NCBI GenBank assembly: GCA_050014415.1
Contig: JBEKDJ010000097.1
Location: forward strand, 1-25,774
DNA from: JBEKDJ01 sp050014415
GTDB lineage: Bacteria > Desulfobacterota > BSN033 > UBA1163
DNA length: 25,774 nucleotides
Direction: 5' to 3'
Made by a program: the position numbers and the translations under genes. The notes under the pieces were generated by a model. The model did no database searches, was not told the DNA's origin, and saw only the letters and a program-made list of their open reading frames with translations. Position 1 is the stretch's first letter. The number at the start of each line of letters is the position of its first letter. This document shows, piece after piece, positions 6,915-14,408 of the stretch.

Positions 6915-6965
6915 CTTGAGGTTGGAGGCTAAAGGTAGAAGGAAACACCTTTCCACAACCTCAAG
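6915..6965. repeat. 10-bp perfect inverted repeat downstream of pssA
   Basis: CTTGAGGTTG (6915-6924) pairs with CAACCTCAAG (6956-6965) just past the pssA stop codon. There is no T-run, so it may be a processing or weak termination hairpin. The loop is made of short repeated words (GGAGGC, AAGGTAGAAGG). Confidence 0.5.
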
Positions 6966-6972
6966 AATTAAT

Positions 6973-7767
6973 CTACAAGAAAATCACATCCATGACAAGC
7001 AAAAACTTCTTCACCCGCGGACCACCACTTCTTTTGAGAGCCTTTTTCTTCTGCCATGCCCTAAGCATCTTGACTGGACCTGAAAAGATATAGAGAAGGG
7101 CAAAAACGAAGAGCATAATGATGGGCTCCATAACGATCACAATGAGCGAAAGGACAACGAAGATGAAAATGCTGAAAGGCTTTCGTTTTGCCAGATCAAG
7201 TTCTTTAAGAGTAAAATAGGGGATGTTCGATACCATTAAAAAGGCCAGGACATAAATCATCACCAATATAACAATATCCTTGACCCCACCCGTTTCAATG
7301 AGCCGATAATAAAGGAGGATTGTTAGCGCGATCATGAAAGCTGCCGGAGGGATGGGAAGACCTTTGAAGTATTTTGTCTCTCCAGAGGAGGCCAATACAT
7401 TGAACCTGGCGAGCCTTATTGCCCCGCAGGCTACAAAAGTGAAAGCGGCAAGCCATCCAAATTTCCCATAAGGCCTCAGGGCCCAACTAAAGGCGAGCAT
7501 AGCCGGAGCGATTCCAAATGAGACGAGGTCGGCTAGCGAGTCATACTGCATTCCGAATTTGGAGGTGGCCCCGGAAAGACGGGCCACTCTACCATCCAAA
7601 ATATCGAAGACCGCTGCTAGAAGGATGGCATATGCGGCATATTCAAATTTCTCTTGAAACACAGAGACAATGGCCCAAAATCCACAGAAGAGGTTTCCTG
7701 TAGTGAAAATATTGGGAAGGATGTAGATTCCCCTTCTCATTTTCGTGGGTGTTCTTCTCTTTTTCAT
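6973..7767 (-). CDS. pssA: CDP-diacylglycerol-serine O-phosphatidyltransferase
   Basis: 264 aa. Makes phosphatidylserine from CDP-diacylglycerol and L-serine at the inner membrane. The CDP-alcohol phosphotransferase signature DGxxAR-x8-GxxxDxxxD is complete: DGRVAR at 58-63, Gly72, Asp76 and Asp80. Several hydrophobic segments (about residues 15-40, 45-57, 80-95, 104-120, 140-157, 165-185 and 200-235) fit the type II bacterial enzyme, as does the basic N-terminus MKKRRTPTKMRRG. It is the last gene of the ilv-psd-pssA run. Its ATG overlaps the psd stop in an ATGA, so translation is probably coupled. Its substrate is the product of CdsA, encoded about 8 kb upstream on the same strand, and its product is the substrate of Psd. 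Confidence 0.95.
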   Translation of the reverse strand: MKKRRTPTKMRRGIYILPNIFTTGNLFCGFWAIVSVFQEKFEYAAYAILLAAVFDILDGRVARLSGATSKFGMQYDSLADLVSFGIAPAMLAFSWALRPYGKFGWLAAFTFVACGAIRLARFNVLASSGETKYFKGLPIPPAAFMIALTILLYYRLIETGGVKDIVILVMIYVLAFLMVSNIPYFTLKELDLAKRKPFSIFIFVVLSLIVIVMEPIIMLFVFALLYIFSGPVKMLRAWQKKKALKRSGGPRVKKFLLVMDVIFL

Positions 7768-8408
7768 GCTCGATACCCAATGATCGATTCCCCTCCCTTC
7801 ACATGCTGTCCTACCCTGACAATAGGTTTCACTTCAGGGGGGAGGTAGAGATCGACCCTCGATCCAAATCGGATCAAGCCAAAGATTTCTCCCTTCCTCA
7901 AGAGATCGCCTGCCTTGGCATAACAGACGATCCTTCTTGCCACGAAACCTGCAATCTGGATAAGCAGGATTTTAAACCGATCCTCGGTTTCCAGGATCAC
8001 TGCATTTTGCTCATTGAGGAGGGATGACTTCTCCGCATTGGCCATTAGAAAACGGCCTGGATGGTAGCTCTTTTCGAGGATCTTTCCAGTGACAGGTGCC
8101 CGATTGATGTGCACATCAAAGAGAGACATAAAAATGCTCACCTTCAACGCTCGCTCTCTTATAAAATGATCTTCCTCACACTCCCCCAGATGGATGATCC
8201 TCCCGTCGGCCGGAGAGAGAATGACATTCTGGAGCACCGGGATCTTTCTCTTCGGATTCCTGAAGAAGAAAGCGATGAAGAGTGTAAAGAGAATTCCCAG
8301 AAACGTTAGAATCTTCCAGCCGATCCCGGCAAAAAAGATGGTGAAGAGAGCGGCTGGGATCAAAAAGGGGAATCCCTCTTTGGCAACCAGCCACCGATTC
8401 TGTGCCAT
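7764..8408 (-). CDS. psd: Phosphatidylserine decarboxylase proenzyme, short (PSD-A type)
   Basis: 214 aa. Converts phosphatidylserine to phosphatidylethanolamine using a pyruvoyl group made by self-cleavage. The cleavage site is the Gly182-Ser183 pair in LIRFGSRVDLYLP. Other family marks are SPADGRI (65-71) and the FMSLFDVHINRAP segment (93-105), which includes the conserved His. One or two N-terminal membrane segments (about 13-48) follow the start. The ATG at 8408 overlaps the ilvC stop codon by one base (TGATG). A longer frame to 8540 lies inside ilvC and adds non-homologous residues, so it is rejected. The length suits the compact enzymes of Desulfobacterota and archaea rather than the roughly 300-aa proteobacterial form. 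It overlaps pssA by 4 nt. Confidence 0.95.
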   Translation of the reverse strand: MAQNRWLVAKEGFPFLIPAALFTIFFAGIGWKILTFLGILFTLFIAFFFRNPKRKIPVLQNVILSPADGRIIHLGECEEDHFIRERALKVSIFMSLFDVHINRAPVTGKILEKSYHPGRFLMANAEKSSLLNEQNAVILETEDRFKILLIQIAGFVARRIVCYAKAGDLLRKGEIFGLIRFGSRVDLYLPPEVKPIVRVGQHVKGGESIIGYRA

Positions 8409-9406
8409 CAGTTCTTCTTCTCTTTTAGCCAGCCCATCATGGACCGTAGTTTCTTGCCCACTACTTCGATCAGATGCTCGGCCTCCTTCTTCCTCAAAGC
8501 ATTGAACACCGGTCGGCCCACCTGATTTTCCAAAATCCATTCCTTTGCAAAATTCCCTGTCTGAATCTCTTCAAGCATCCGCTTCATCTCACGCCGGATC
8601 TCTGGGGTGATAATTCGCTTGCCTCGGGTGAGGTCGCCATATTCTGCTGTATCGCTGATGGAATACCGCATGAAGGAGATACCCCCTTCATACATCAGGT
8701 CAACGATCAGCTTCAGTTCATGGAGGCACTCGAAATAGGCGATCTCCGGTTGATAGCCAGCCTCCACCAGGGTATCGAAGCCCGCCCGGACGAGCTCGGT
8801 CGCACCTCCGCAAAGGACCGCCTGTTCTCCAAATAAGTCCGTTTCTGTCTCTTCTTTGAAAGTGGTCTCAATAACACCCGCCCGAGTCGCTCCAATGCCT
8901 TTGGCATAAGCAAGAGCGGTGTTCATGGCCTTCTTCGTGAAATCCTGATAGATCGCGACGAGTGAAGGCACCCCAGCTCCCTTTTGAAATTCTCTTCGAA
9001 CGAGGTGACCAGGTCCCTTGGGAGCAATCATCAACACATCGATCTCTTTATAGGGGACGATCTGTCCGTAATGGATATTGAATCCGTGGGAAAACAGGAG
9101 GGTCTTCCCCTTTTGAAGATGGGGCTTCACGTCCTCTTCATAGAGTTTAGCCTGGACATGATCCTGGGCAAGGATTTGAATGAGGTCAGATTGTTTCGAT
9201 GCCTCTCCCGCTGTGGTTGGTTTGAAGCCATCTTTGAGGGCGAACTGATAATTTTCAGTTCCCTTCAGTTCGGCGACGATCACGTCCAGACCGCTGTCCC
9301 GTAAATTCTGGGCCTGCGCATGGCCCTGGCTCCCATAGCCAATAATGGCGATCTTCTTCCCCTTCAGGTGGTTGAAGTTTGCGTCCTTGTCATAATAGAT
9401 CTTCAT
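8408..9406 (-). CDS. ilvC: Ketol-acid reductoisomerase, class I; cofactor loop suggests NADH use
   Basis: 332 aa, class I length. Converts acetolactate or acetohydroxybutyrate to the dihydroxy acids of valine/leucine and isoleucine synthesis. The Rossmann motif GYGSQGHAQAQN is at 23-34. The Mg-binding motifs DLFGEQ (about 190-195) and ECLHELK (about 226-232), and the catalytic SHGFNIHYGQ region near 105, are all present. The loop after beta-2 reads VIVAELKGTENY (42-53). In NADPH enzymes this place usually has an Arg and one or two Ser that hold the 2'-phosphate; here the Arg is missing and Glu46 sits at the ribose position, which points to NADH preference. AGGAGG lies 6 nt before the ATG. It is followed directly by psd. 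Confidence 0.97.
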   Translation of the reverse strand: MKIYYDKDANFNHLKGKKIAIIGYGSQGHAQAQNLRDSGLDVIVAELKGTENYQFALKDGFKPTTAGEASKQSDLIQILAQDHVQAKLYEEDVKPHLQKGKTLLFSHGFNIHYGQIVPYKEIDVLMIAPKGPGHLVRREFQKGAGVPSLVAIYQDFTKKAMNTALAYAKGIGATRAGVIETTFKEETETDLFGEQAVLCGGATELVRAGFDTLVEAGYQPEIAYFECLHELKLIVDLMYEGGISFMRYSISDTAEYGDLTRGKRIITPEIRREMKRMLEEIQTGNFAKEWILENQVGRPVFNALRKKEAEHLIEVVGKKLRSMMGWLKEKKN

Positions 9407-9487
9407 CTATCTCCTCCTTTTCTCAATCGAAAAGCTCCGAAGAGGTTTTGGGCTATCAGCGAACAGCCAAAAGCTGCCGAGCATTAG

Positions 9488-9985
9488 TTAAGAAGGTTCT
9501 GTTGAGGCTTTACTCCCTCTGACCATGGCCACCCGGCCCGTCCTCACCAATTCCTTAATCCCGAGAGGCTTAAGGAGGGAGAGGATGGCATTGATCTTTT
9601 TTTCGTCCCCGGTCACCTCAATGGTGTACGTTTTGGACCCCACATCGATCACCTTTCCCCTGAAGATGTCCACCACCCTGAGGATTTCCTCTCGTGACCC
9701 TGCACTGGCCGAGACCTTCACCAACGCCATCTCCCGTTCCACAAAATCCTTTTCGATGAGATCCATCACCTTGATCACAGAGACCAATTTATTGAGTTGC
9801 TTAATCACCTGTTCAATGATCTGATCATCCCCACGAGTGACGATGGTCATTGTCGAAACGGTAGGATCGAGGGTCTCAGCCACGCAGAGGCTCTCGATAT
9901 TGAAGCCCCTGCCGCTAAAAAGGCCAGCGATCCGGGTCAGAACCCCGAACTCATTTTCAACTAAGAGGGTGATGACGTGACGCAT
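9488..9985 (-). CDS. ilvN: Acetolactate synthase small (regulatory) subunit
   Basis: 165 aa. Regulatory partner of IlvB. The N-terminal ACT domain starts at once (RHVITLLVENEFGVLTRIAG, residues 2-21), followed by the usual FSGRGFNIESL; this domain binds valine for feedback inhibition. The C-terminal part (GDEKKINAILSLLKPLGIKE, then the RTGRVAM end) matches the family. Length is typical. The start at 9985 is set by homology, since its upstream region has only a weak AAGAAG ribosome-binding site; an alternative ATG at 10042 would add 19 unrelated residues. The 64-nt gap after ilvB contains a 10-bp perfect inverted repeat (10000-10009 / 10031-10040) just before the start, which could affect translation. 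Confidence 0.95.
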   Translation of the reverse strand: MRHVITLLVENEFGVLTRIAGLFSGRGFNIESLCVAETLDPTVSTMTIVTRGDDQIIEQVIKQLNKLVSVIKVMDLIEKDFVEREMALVKVSASAGSREEILRVVDIFRGKVIDVGSKTYTIEVTGDEKKINAILSLLKPLGIKELVRTGRVAMVRGSKASTEPS

Positions 9986-9999
9986 CTTCTTGTTATCTC

Positions 10000-10040
10000 G
10001 AATTGCGGAATTCTGAATTTGAATCCACCATCCGCAATTC
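10000..10040. repeat. Inverted repeat in the ilvB-ilvN gap
   Basis: GAATTGCGGA (10000-10009) and TCCGCAATTC (10031-10040) are perfect complements around a 21-nt loop that itself contains GAATT words. It lies between the ilvB stop and the ilvN start, where it could act on mRNA stability or on IlvN translation. Confidence 0.6.
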
Positions 10041-10049
10041 ACAAATTAC

Positions 10050-11738
10050 TTAAACCAAACGCATCTGGTTGAGAGGTTCTCCCGCTGGAACCATCGGATA
10101 GACGTTCTCCTCCGGGTCAACTACAAAATCGATAATGACAGGTTCACGGGTTGAAAAAGCCCTTATTAACGTTGGGACGACCTCCTCCGGCTTCGTCACC
10201 CTTAGACCGACGGCTCCGTATGCCTCAGCCAATTTGACAAAATCCGGATTGATCCCTTCTAAGGAAGAAGAGGCATAACGTTTTCCGTAGAAGAACTCCT
10301 GCCATTGCCTTACCATTCCGAGAAACCCGTTATTCAAGATGGCCACCTTGATCGGTAATCGATACTGAACGACCGTCGCCAATTCTTGTGAATTCATCTG
10401 GAAACTGCCGTCCCCCGCGATATCAATCACCAGCTTGTTTGGAAGGGCAACCTGGGCTCCCATGGCCGCCGGAAATCCATATCCCATGGTCCCCAATCCC
10501 CCTGAAGTGAGGAGCGTCCTCGGCTTAAGAAATTGATAATACTGGGCCGTCCACATCTGGTTTTGCCCCACCTCTGTGGCGATGATGGCATCGCCCTTCG
10601 TCAATTCGTGGATTTTCTCGATAACGTATTGAGGTTTGATCGTCTCGCCTTGATGGTAATGCATATTATGGTGGGCTTTCCACTTCTCAATTTGATGGTG
10701 CCATTTGTCGAGACCATGTTTGAACGTGTTGATCTCCTCCTCTTCGAGAAAAGAAAGAATCTTCGTGAGAACCCATTTGCAGTCACCCACAATGGGAAGA
10801 TCGACCTTCACGTTCTTACTGATGGAAGTGGGATCGATATCGATATGGATGATCTTTGATTGGGGGGCAAACGCCTCGATCTTTCCAGTCACCCGGTCAT
10901 CAAACCGAGCTCCAATGGCGATAAGGACATCGGACTCCATGACTGCCATATTGGCCCGATAGGTTCCATGCATGCCCAACATCCCCAAAGAAAGGAGGTG
11001 ATTGCCCGGAAAACCGCCCAAGCCCATCAGGGTCGTGGTGACGGGAATACCCAGCTTCTCGGCGAGAAGGGTAAGTTCCTTGGATGCGTTGGAAGAGATG
11101 ATTCCACCTCCGATGTAGAGGACCGGTTTCTTGGACTTCAAGATCAGCTTAACGGCCCTCTGAATTTGGCCGGTGTGACCCTCGTAGGTAGGCCGGTATC
11201 CGCGGATGAGGACCTTCTCAGGATACTTGAATTCACTGGAATCGGCCATTACGTCTTTGGGCAAGTCGATGAGGACCGGCCCCGGCCTTCCGCTTCGAGC
11301 AATATAGAAAGCCTCTTTCAAGATCCGGCCAAGATCTTTTGCCTCTTTTACCAGATAGTTGTGTTTGGTACAGGGTCGGGTGATGCCAACAATATCCGCT
11401 TCCTGAAAGGCATCATTTCCGATCAGAGGGGTCGCCACCTGACCCGTGAGGATGACGATGGGGATAGAATCCATAAAGGCGGTAGCGATCCCGGTGACTG
11501 TATTCGTTGCGCCCGGCCCGGATGTGACTAAGGCGACTCCTACTTTGCCTGTGGACCGAGCATACCCATCTGCGGCATGGACTGCGGCTTGTTCATGGCG
11601 GACCAGTATCTGGCGGAATGGGGCGTGCTGGAGTTCATCGAAAAGCGTGAGTACCGCACCGCCCGGATAATTGAAAATGACATCCACTCCTTCTTTCTTC
11701 AAACATTCAGAGACGATTTGGGCACCCGTCTTTTTCAT
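10050..11738 (-). CDS. ilvB: Acetolactate synthase large (catalytic) subunit
   Basis: 562 aa, normal length. A ThDP- and FAD-dependent enzyme that condenses two pyruvates, or pyruvate with 2-oxobutyrate. The N-terminal ThDP domain has FNYPGGAVLTLFDEL (22-36) and the catalytic Glu49 in LVRHEQAAVHAADGYAR. The middle FAD/regulatory region contains GARFDDRVTGK. The C-terminal ThDP-binding motif starts at GDGSFQMNSQEL and ends with the Asn pair in ILNNGFLGMVRQWQ. It heads the ilvB-ilvN-ilvC-psd-pssA run. The ribosome-binding site is weak (GGGTTATATAG before the ATG). The upstream 110 nt show no leader peptide rich in Leu/Ile/Val and no T-box that I can recognise. Confidence 0.97.
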   Translation of the reverse strand: MKKTGAQIVSECLKKEGVDVIFNYPGGAVLTLFDELQHAPFRQILVRHEQAAVHAADGYARSTGKVGVALVTSGPGATNTVTGIATAFMDSIPIVILTGQVATPLIGNDAFQEADIVGITRPCTKHNYLVKEAKDLGRILKEAFYIARSGRPGPVLIDLPKDVMADSSEFKYPEKVLIRGYRPTYEGHTGQIQRAVKLILKSKKPVLYIGGGIISSNASKELTLLAEKLGIPVTTTLMGLGGFPGNHLLSLGMLGMHGTYRANMAVMESDVLIAIGARFDDRVTGKIEAFAPQSKIIHIDIDPTSISKNVKVDLPIVGDCKWVLTKILSFLEEEEINTFKHGLDKWHHQIEKWKAHHNMHYHQGETIKPQYVIEKIHELTKGDAIIATEVGQNQMWTAQYYQFLKPRTLLTSGGLGTMGYGFPAAMGAQVALPNKLVIDIAGDGSFQMNSQELATVVQYRLPIKVAILNNGFLGMVRQWQEFFYGKRYASSSLEGINPDFVKLAEAYGAVGLRVTKPEEVVPTLIRAFSTREPVIIDFVVDPEENVYPMVPAGEPLNQMRLV

Positions 11739-11848
11739 CTATATAACCCATTTGCAATATTGGAATAATGGAAAGCTGGGTTAAGGATTGCGTGCTTGGT
11801 TCTACTGGCTATTATTCCATCATGCTCCCCTTCTATTATTCCACTTCC
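11739..11848. repeat. Spacer before ilvB with three copies of a TGGAATAATAG-like word
   Basis: The plus strand has TGGAATAATGG at 11761-11771, then two inverted copies (CTATTATTCCA) near 11810-11820 and 11833-11843. The promoter for ilvB may lie here, but I cannot place it with confidence. Confidence 0.5.
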
Positions 11849-12067
11849 TCATCGGTATTGCATCATAATTTTTTCCATCTGGTCCTTGTAGGCCAACTTC
11901 TTCTTTTTGAGGATTTTCATGTCCAATTCATCTCGAGGGGTGAGGAATGGTCTCTTTTCCAATTCGTCGAGTTGCTTCGCCAGTTCGGAATGTACTTGTT
12001 TCGCCTTTTGGAACTCCTCATTTTCCCGCATTAACCTTTCGATCAATTCCTCTTCCTTTCCAAGCAT
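11849..12067 (-). CDS. Small coiled-coil DUF465 (YdcH-like) protein
   Basis: 72 aa, highly charged and helical, with heptad-like spacing of Leu/Ile through ELIERLMRENEEFQKAKQVH and again in the C-terminal LKKKKLAYKDQMEKIM. The central HSELAKQLDELEKRPFLTPR and the final LKKKKLAYKDQM segment are the recognisable DUF465 pattern. The function of the family is not established. A GGGGGG tract precedes the ATG. It sits between tsaB and ilvB on the same strand, with about 110 nt on each side, so it may have its own transcript. Confidence 0.85.
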   Translation of the reverse strand: MLGKEEELIERLMRENEEFQKAKQVHSELAKQLDELEKRPFLTPRDELDMKILKKKKLAYKDQMEKIMMQYR

Positions 12068-12181
12068 CTTGCCCCCCCTACGGAAATAAAAGACCGCATT
12101 TCATCGGCTATTGTAACCCAAAACCTTAATATAATCCCGACCTTTTGTCAATGAAGAAGGATCACAGGGCAAGTGGAAAAA

Positions 12182-12880
12182 TCAACTCGGATGGTTCTCC
12201 TTCCATTTGATTTCAGCTTCCGAAGACCTAACATAGATAGGTGTAAAAGCCGCCAGATCCAAAGACTCTCCTTTTCGAAGGAATTCAAGCCCTAGTTTGG
12301 CCACTACTGACCCATATAATACGTGGAGTGGAGAAGGAGGGAAGGTGGACAACGACGGAAGGGTCTTTTGCAGATAGTCTCCATAGGTTCTCACGCCATC
12401 GCCGATGAAGATCACCTTTTCATCAATCTTCCTGACGAGTTCTTCCGGCCTGATCGCCTGATAGAGTGATATCTTTTCTAAGTAGTCTCCTTTCTCATAT
12501 CGATAAAAGGCAGCATAGACCTCGCCTTTTCTCGCATCGAGGATTGGGCAGATGAGATAGGGGGTTGGGGAGATAAGGTGGGCCAAAGCATCAAGGGTTG
12601 GGACGCCCGCGACTGGTTTGCGGGTCGCAAAGGCCAAGCCTTTCACCGTGCTTACTCCGATTCTCAATCCCGTGAAGGAGCCTGGGCCGATGGAGATTGC
12701 CCATCCATCCAGATCTTCCACGGCACAGCGAGCCTCTCGGAGGATGAATTCGATCGCTCCTAGAAGCCTTTCGGAATGGGTCACAGGAATGTTGAGGAGA
12801 TATTCGGCGATCAAGGATTCATCGTCAACCAAACCAACGCTACCACAGGATGTAGAAGTGTCAATCCCAAGGACTTTCAT
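12182..12880 (-). CDS. tsaB: tRNA threonylcarbamoyladenosine (t6A37) biosynthesis protein TsaB
   Basis: 232 aa. TsaB is the non-catalytic partner of TsaD in the complex that makes t6A at position 37 of ANN-decoding tRNAs (such as the tRNA-Asn in this window). The N-terminal MKVLGIDTSTSCGSVGLVDD and the SIGPGSFTGLRIGVSTVKGL block (about 62-81) are the family signatures. The ASKHA fold continues with ILDARKGEVYAAFYR. Length is normal. The start at 12880 is set by homology: a frame extending to 13042 runs into palindromic repeats and is rejected. No strong ribosome-binding site is seen. It lies downstream of rseP after a 448-nt repeat-rich gap, so it may not share the uppS operon transcript. Confidence 0.95.
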   Translation of the reverse strand: MKVLGIDTSTSCGSVGLVDDESLIAEYLLNIPVTHSERLLGAIEFILREARCAVEDLDGWAISIGPGSFTGLRIGVSTVKGLAFATRKPVAGVPTLDALAHLISPTPYLICPILDARKGEVYAAFYRYEKGDYLEKISLYQAIRPEELVRKIDEKVIFIGDGVRTYGDYLQKTLPSLSTFPPSPLHVLYGSVVAKLGLEFLRKGESLDLAAFTPIYVRSSEAEIKWKENHPS

Positions 12881-12969
12881 GCGTAAATCCCAACAACCAA
12901 ATTCCACATTCCCAACAGATTCACATGATAACTTTGTCACCCTCGAACTATAAAACCGGCAAGCATTAT

Positions 12970-13200
12970 CCTCCCCCTTGATGGGGGAGAATTGGGGTGG
13001 GGTGGACAGGGCCTGTGTCCCCTCACCCCAGCCTTCTCCCACTAAGAGACTGTTTCGTAAGTCCGTTCATGGTTCGACAGGCTCACCACGAACGGACCAT
13101 GGACAATAAATATCAATTACTTAGCCGTTCGTCCTGAGTGTATCGAAGGGCGAACGGCGAATTACGACACAGCCTCCAAGGAAGAGGGAGATAATAGAGT
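12970..13200. repeat. Composite palindromic repeat region between rseP and tsaB
   Basis: Three nested parts are visible. First is a hairpin CTCCCCC-TTGAT-GGGGGAG (12971-12989). Second is an imperfect inverted repeat between 12985-13008 and 13016-13040, built on GGGGTGGGG / CCCCTCACCCC. Third is the 13046-13176 element (separate entry). The C-rich and G-rich words resemble dispersed bacterial palindromes of the CCCTCACCCCA...CTCTCCC type. The remaining gap on both sides holds no gene. Confidence 0.7.
13046..13176. repeat. MITE-like element: outer inverted repeats enclosing two hairpins
   Basis: The outer ends GAGACTGTTTCGTAA (13046-13060) and TTACGACACAGCCTC (13162-13176) are complementary at 13 of 15 positions. 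Inside are two strong hairpins. One has TCCGTTCATGG / CCACGAACGGA arms around TTCGACAGGCTCA. The other has GCCGTTCGTCCT / AGGGCGAACGGC arms around GAGTGTATCGA. Each has one mismatch. The motif with CGAACGG and TGTCGAA-like words belongs to a family of palindromes widely seen in environmental bacteria. It probably moves or spreads with help from a transposase encoded elsewhere. Confidence 0.7.
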
Positions 13201-13328
13201 CATTTTCCAAATACCAACCTCCGATGTCCGGATAACTAAACAAAAGGTTTTTAATGTTAAGTCGTGGTGATTGGAATCTGGATATTGGTGATTATTTGGT
13301 TATTGGTGCTTGGAGCTTGGACATTGTC

Positions 13329-14408
13329 CTAAAATTTAAACCCTCCTGGAGAAAATACTCGGAGGAGATCATTGTAAAAGGCAAAAAGCATGAGGAGGAG
13401 GATAAAGATGAGACCGACCTGTTGAGCTATTTCCATCTTCCTGATACTGAGGGGTTTTCTCAGTACTGCCTCCAATCCCAAAAAGAACAGATGACCACCA
13501 TCTAGGATGGGAATAGGGAAGAAGTTGATAATTCCGATGTTGATGCTGAGGATGGCGATGAAGAGCCCGAAACTCACTAACCCTCTTTTTGCCTGCTCCC
13601 CTGCAAGTTGAGCAATCAAGATGGGGCCACCGATCGTCTTGGCCGGAACGACCCTCTGGATCAACTTGACAACGCTGACCACCGTCAGTTTGATTCCACT
13701 CCATGTTTGGGCAAATCCCATCCCGAAAGCGACAAAAGGATTGACTTTCTCAACAAGAATCTCCTCCGTCGGAGTGATACCGATCATAACTGTCTGGACC
13801 TCTTCTCCGAAGAGGTTCTTGACCTTGGAGAGCTGTGGAGTCACCGTGATCTCAAAGATTTCACCGTCCCGTTTCACCTTCATCAAGAGCTCTTTCCCTT
13901 TGCTGCCATGAATGATCTTAGAGAGATCATCCCATTTGGTAACTCGCACATCGTCGATGGACAAAACAAGATCTCCCTTTCTAAGACCGGCCTTTTCCGC
14001 AGGAAGACCGGGACTGACCTCCCCGATCTTCGGAGGGAAATAGGGAATCCCGAAGAGATTCACGGCAGAAAAGAGAACCGCAGCAAGAAGCAGGTTGAAG
14101 AGAGAACCTGCACTGAAGATCACCCCGCGTTTCCATATCGGTTGTGTGGAAAGAGAACGGGCACGGTCCTCCTCCTTCACCTCTTCCCTGGGATCCTCTC
14201 CAACGGGTTTAACAAACCCCCCTAAGGGAAAAACAGCAATCTGGTACTCAGTCTCTCCGATTTTCTTGCCGATGAGTTTCGGCCCAAACCCCAGAGAGAA
14301 TTTGTTCACGCCGACCCCGAGTCTTTTCATCGATAAAAAGTGGCCTAACTCATGAACAAAGACGATAATGCCTAAAACGATGACTGTTGAAATAATGGTG
14401 ATTACCAC
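13329..14408 (-). CDS. rseP: RIP zinc metalloprotease RseP (site-2 protease family)
   Basis: 359 aa. Intramembrane protease that cleaves anti-sigma factors or signal-peptide remnants. The zinc motif HELGH is at 19-23 in the first membrane segment and the second motif LDGG at 302-305 in FPIPILDGGH. A single PDZ domain (about 125-195, with GLPAEKAGLRKGD) lies between them, fewer than the two of E. coli RseP, as in many non-gamma bacteria. Membrane segments are near 1-22, 95-120, 278-300 and 330-350. The start is GTG at 14408, overlapping the dxr stop by 7 nt with GGGGG upstream, which fits translational coupling. It closes the uppS-cdsA-dxr-rseP operon. Confidence 0.96.
   Translation of the reverse strand: MVITIISTVIVLGIIVFVHELGHFLSMKRLGVGVNKFSLGFGPKLIGKKIGETEYQIAVFPLGGFVKPVGEDPREEVKEEDRARSLSTQPIWKRGVIFSAGSLFNLLLAAVLFSAVNLFGIPYFPPKIGEVSPGLPAEKAGLRKGDLVLSIDDVRVTKWDDLSKIIHGSKGKELLMKVKRDGEIFEITVTPQLSKVKNLFGEEVQTVMIGITPTEEILVEKVNPFVAFGMGFAQTWSGIKLTVVSVVKLIQRVVPAKTIGGPILIAQLAGEQAKRGLVSFGLFIAILSINIGIINFFPIPILDGGHLFFLGLEAVLRKPLSIRKMEIAQQVGLIFILLLMLFAFYNDLLRVFSPGGFKF

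Noticed and set aside
8409..8540. 44-codon upstream extension of psd
   Set aside because: It lies inside ilvC and lacks similarity to decarboxylases; the TGATG overlap gives a natural start at 8408.
10860..11531. Plus-strand open frame of 223 codons
   Set aside because: It lies antisense inside ilvB, which has complete motifs and length. The translation has no family features.
11739..11848. Leader-peptide attenuator or T-box before ilvB
   Set aside because: The short frames are not rich in Leu, Ile or Val, and no T-box pattern is visible; the region is dominated by repeated words.
12881..13042. 54-codon upstream extension of tsaB
   Set aside because: The added residues come from palindromic repeats, and the homologous N-terminus begins at 12880.
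12970..13200. CRISPR array
   Set aside because: There are no evenly spaced direct repeats with unique spacers; the repeats are inverted and nested.
13608..14225. Plus-strand open frame of 205 codons
   Set aside because: Antisense shadow of rseP, which is well supported.
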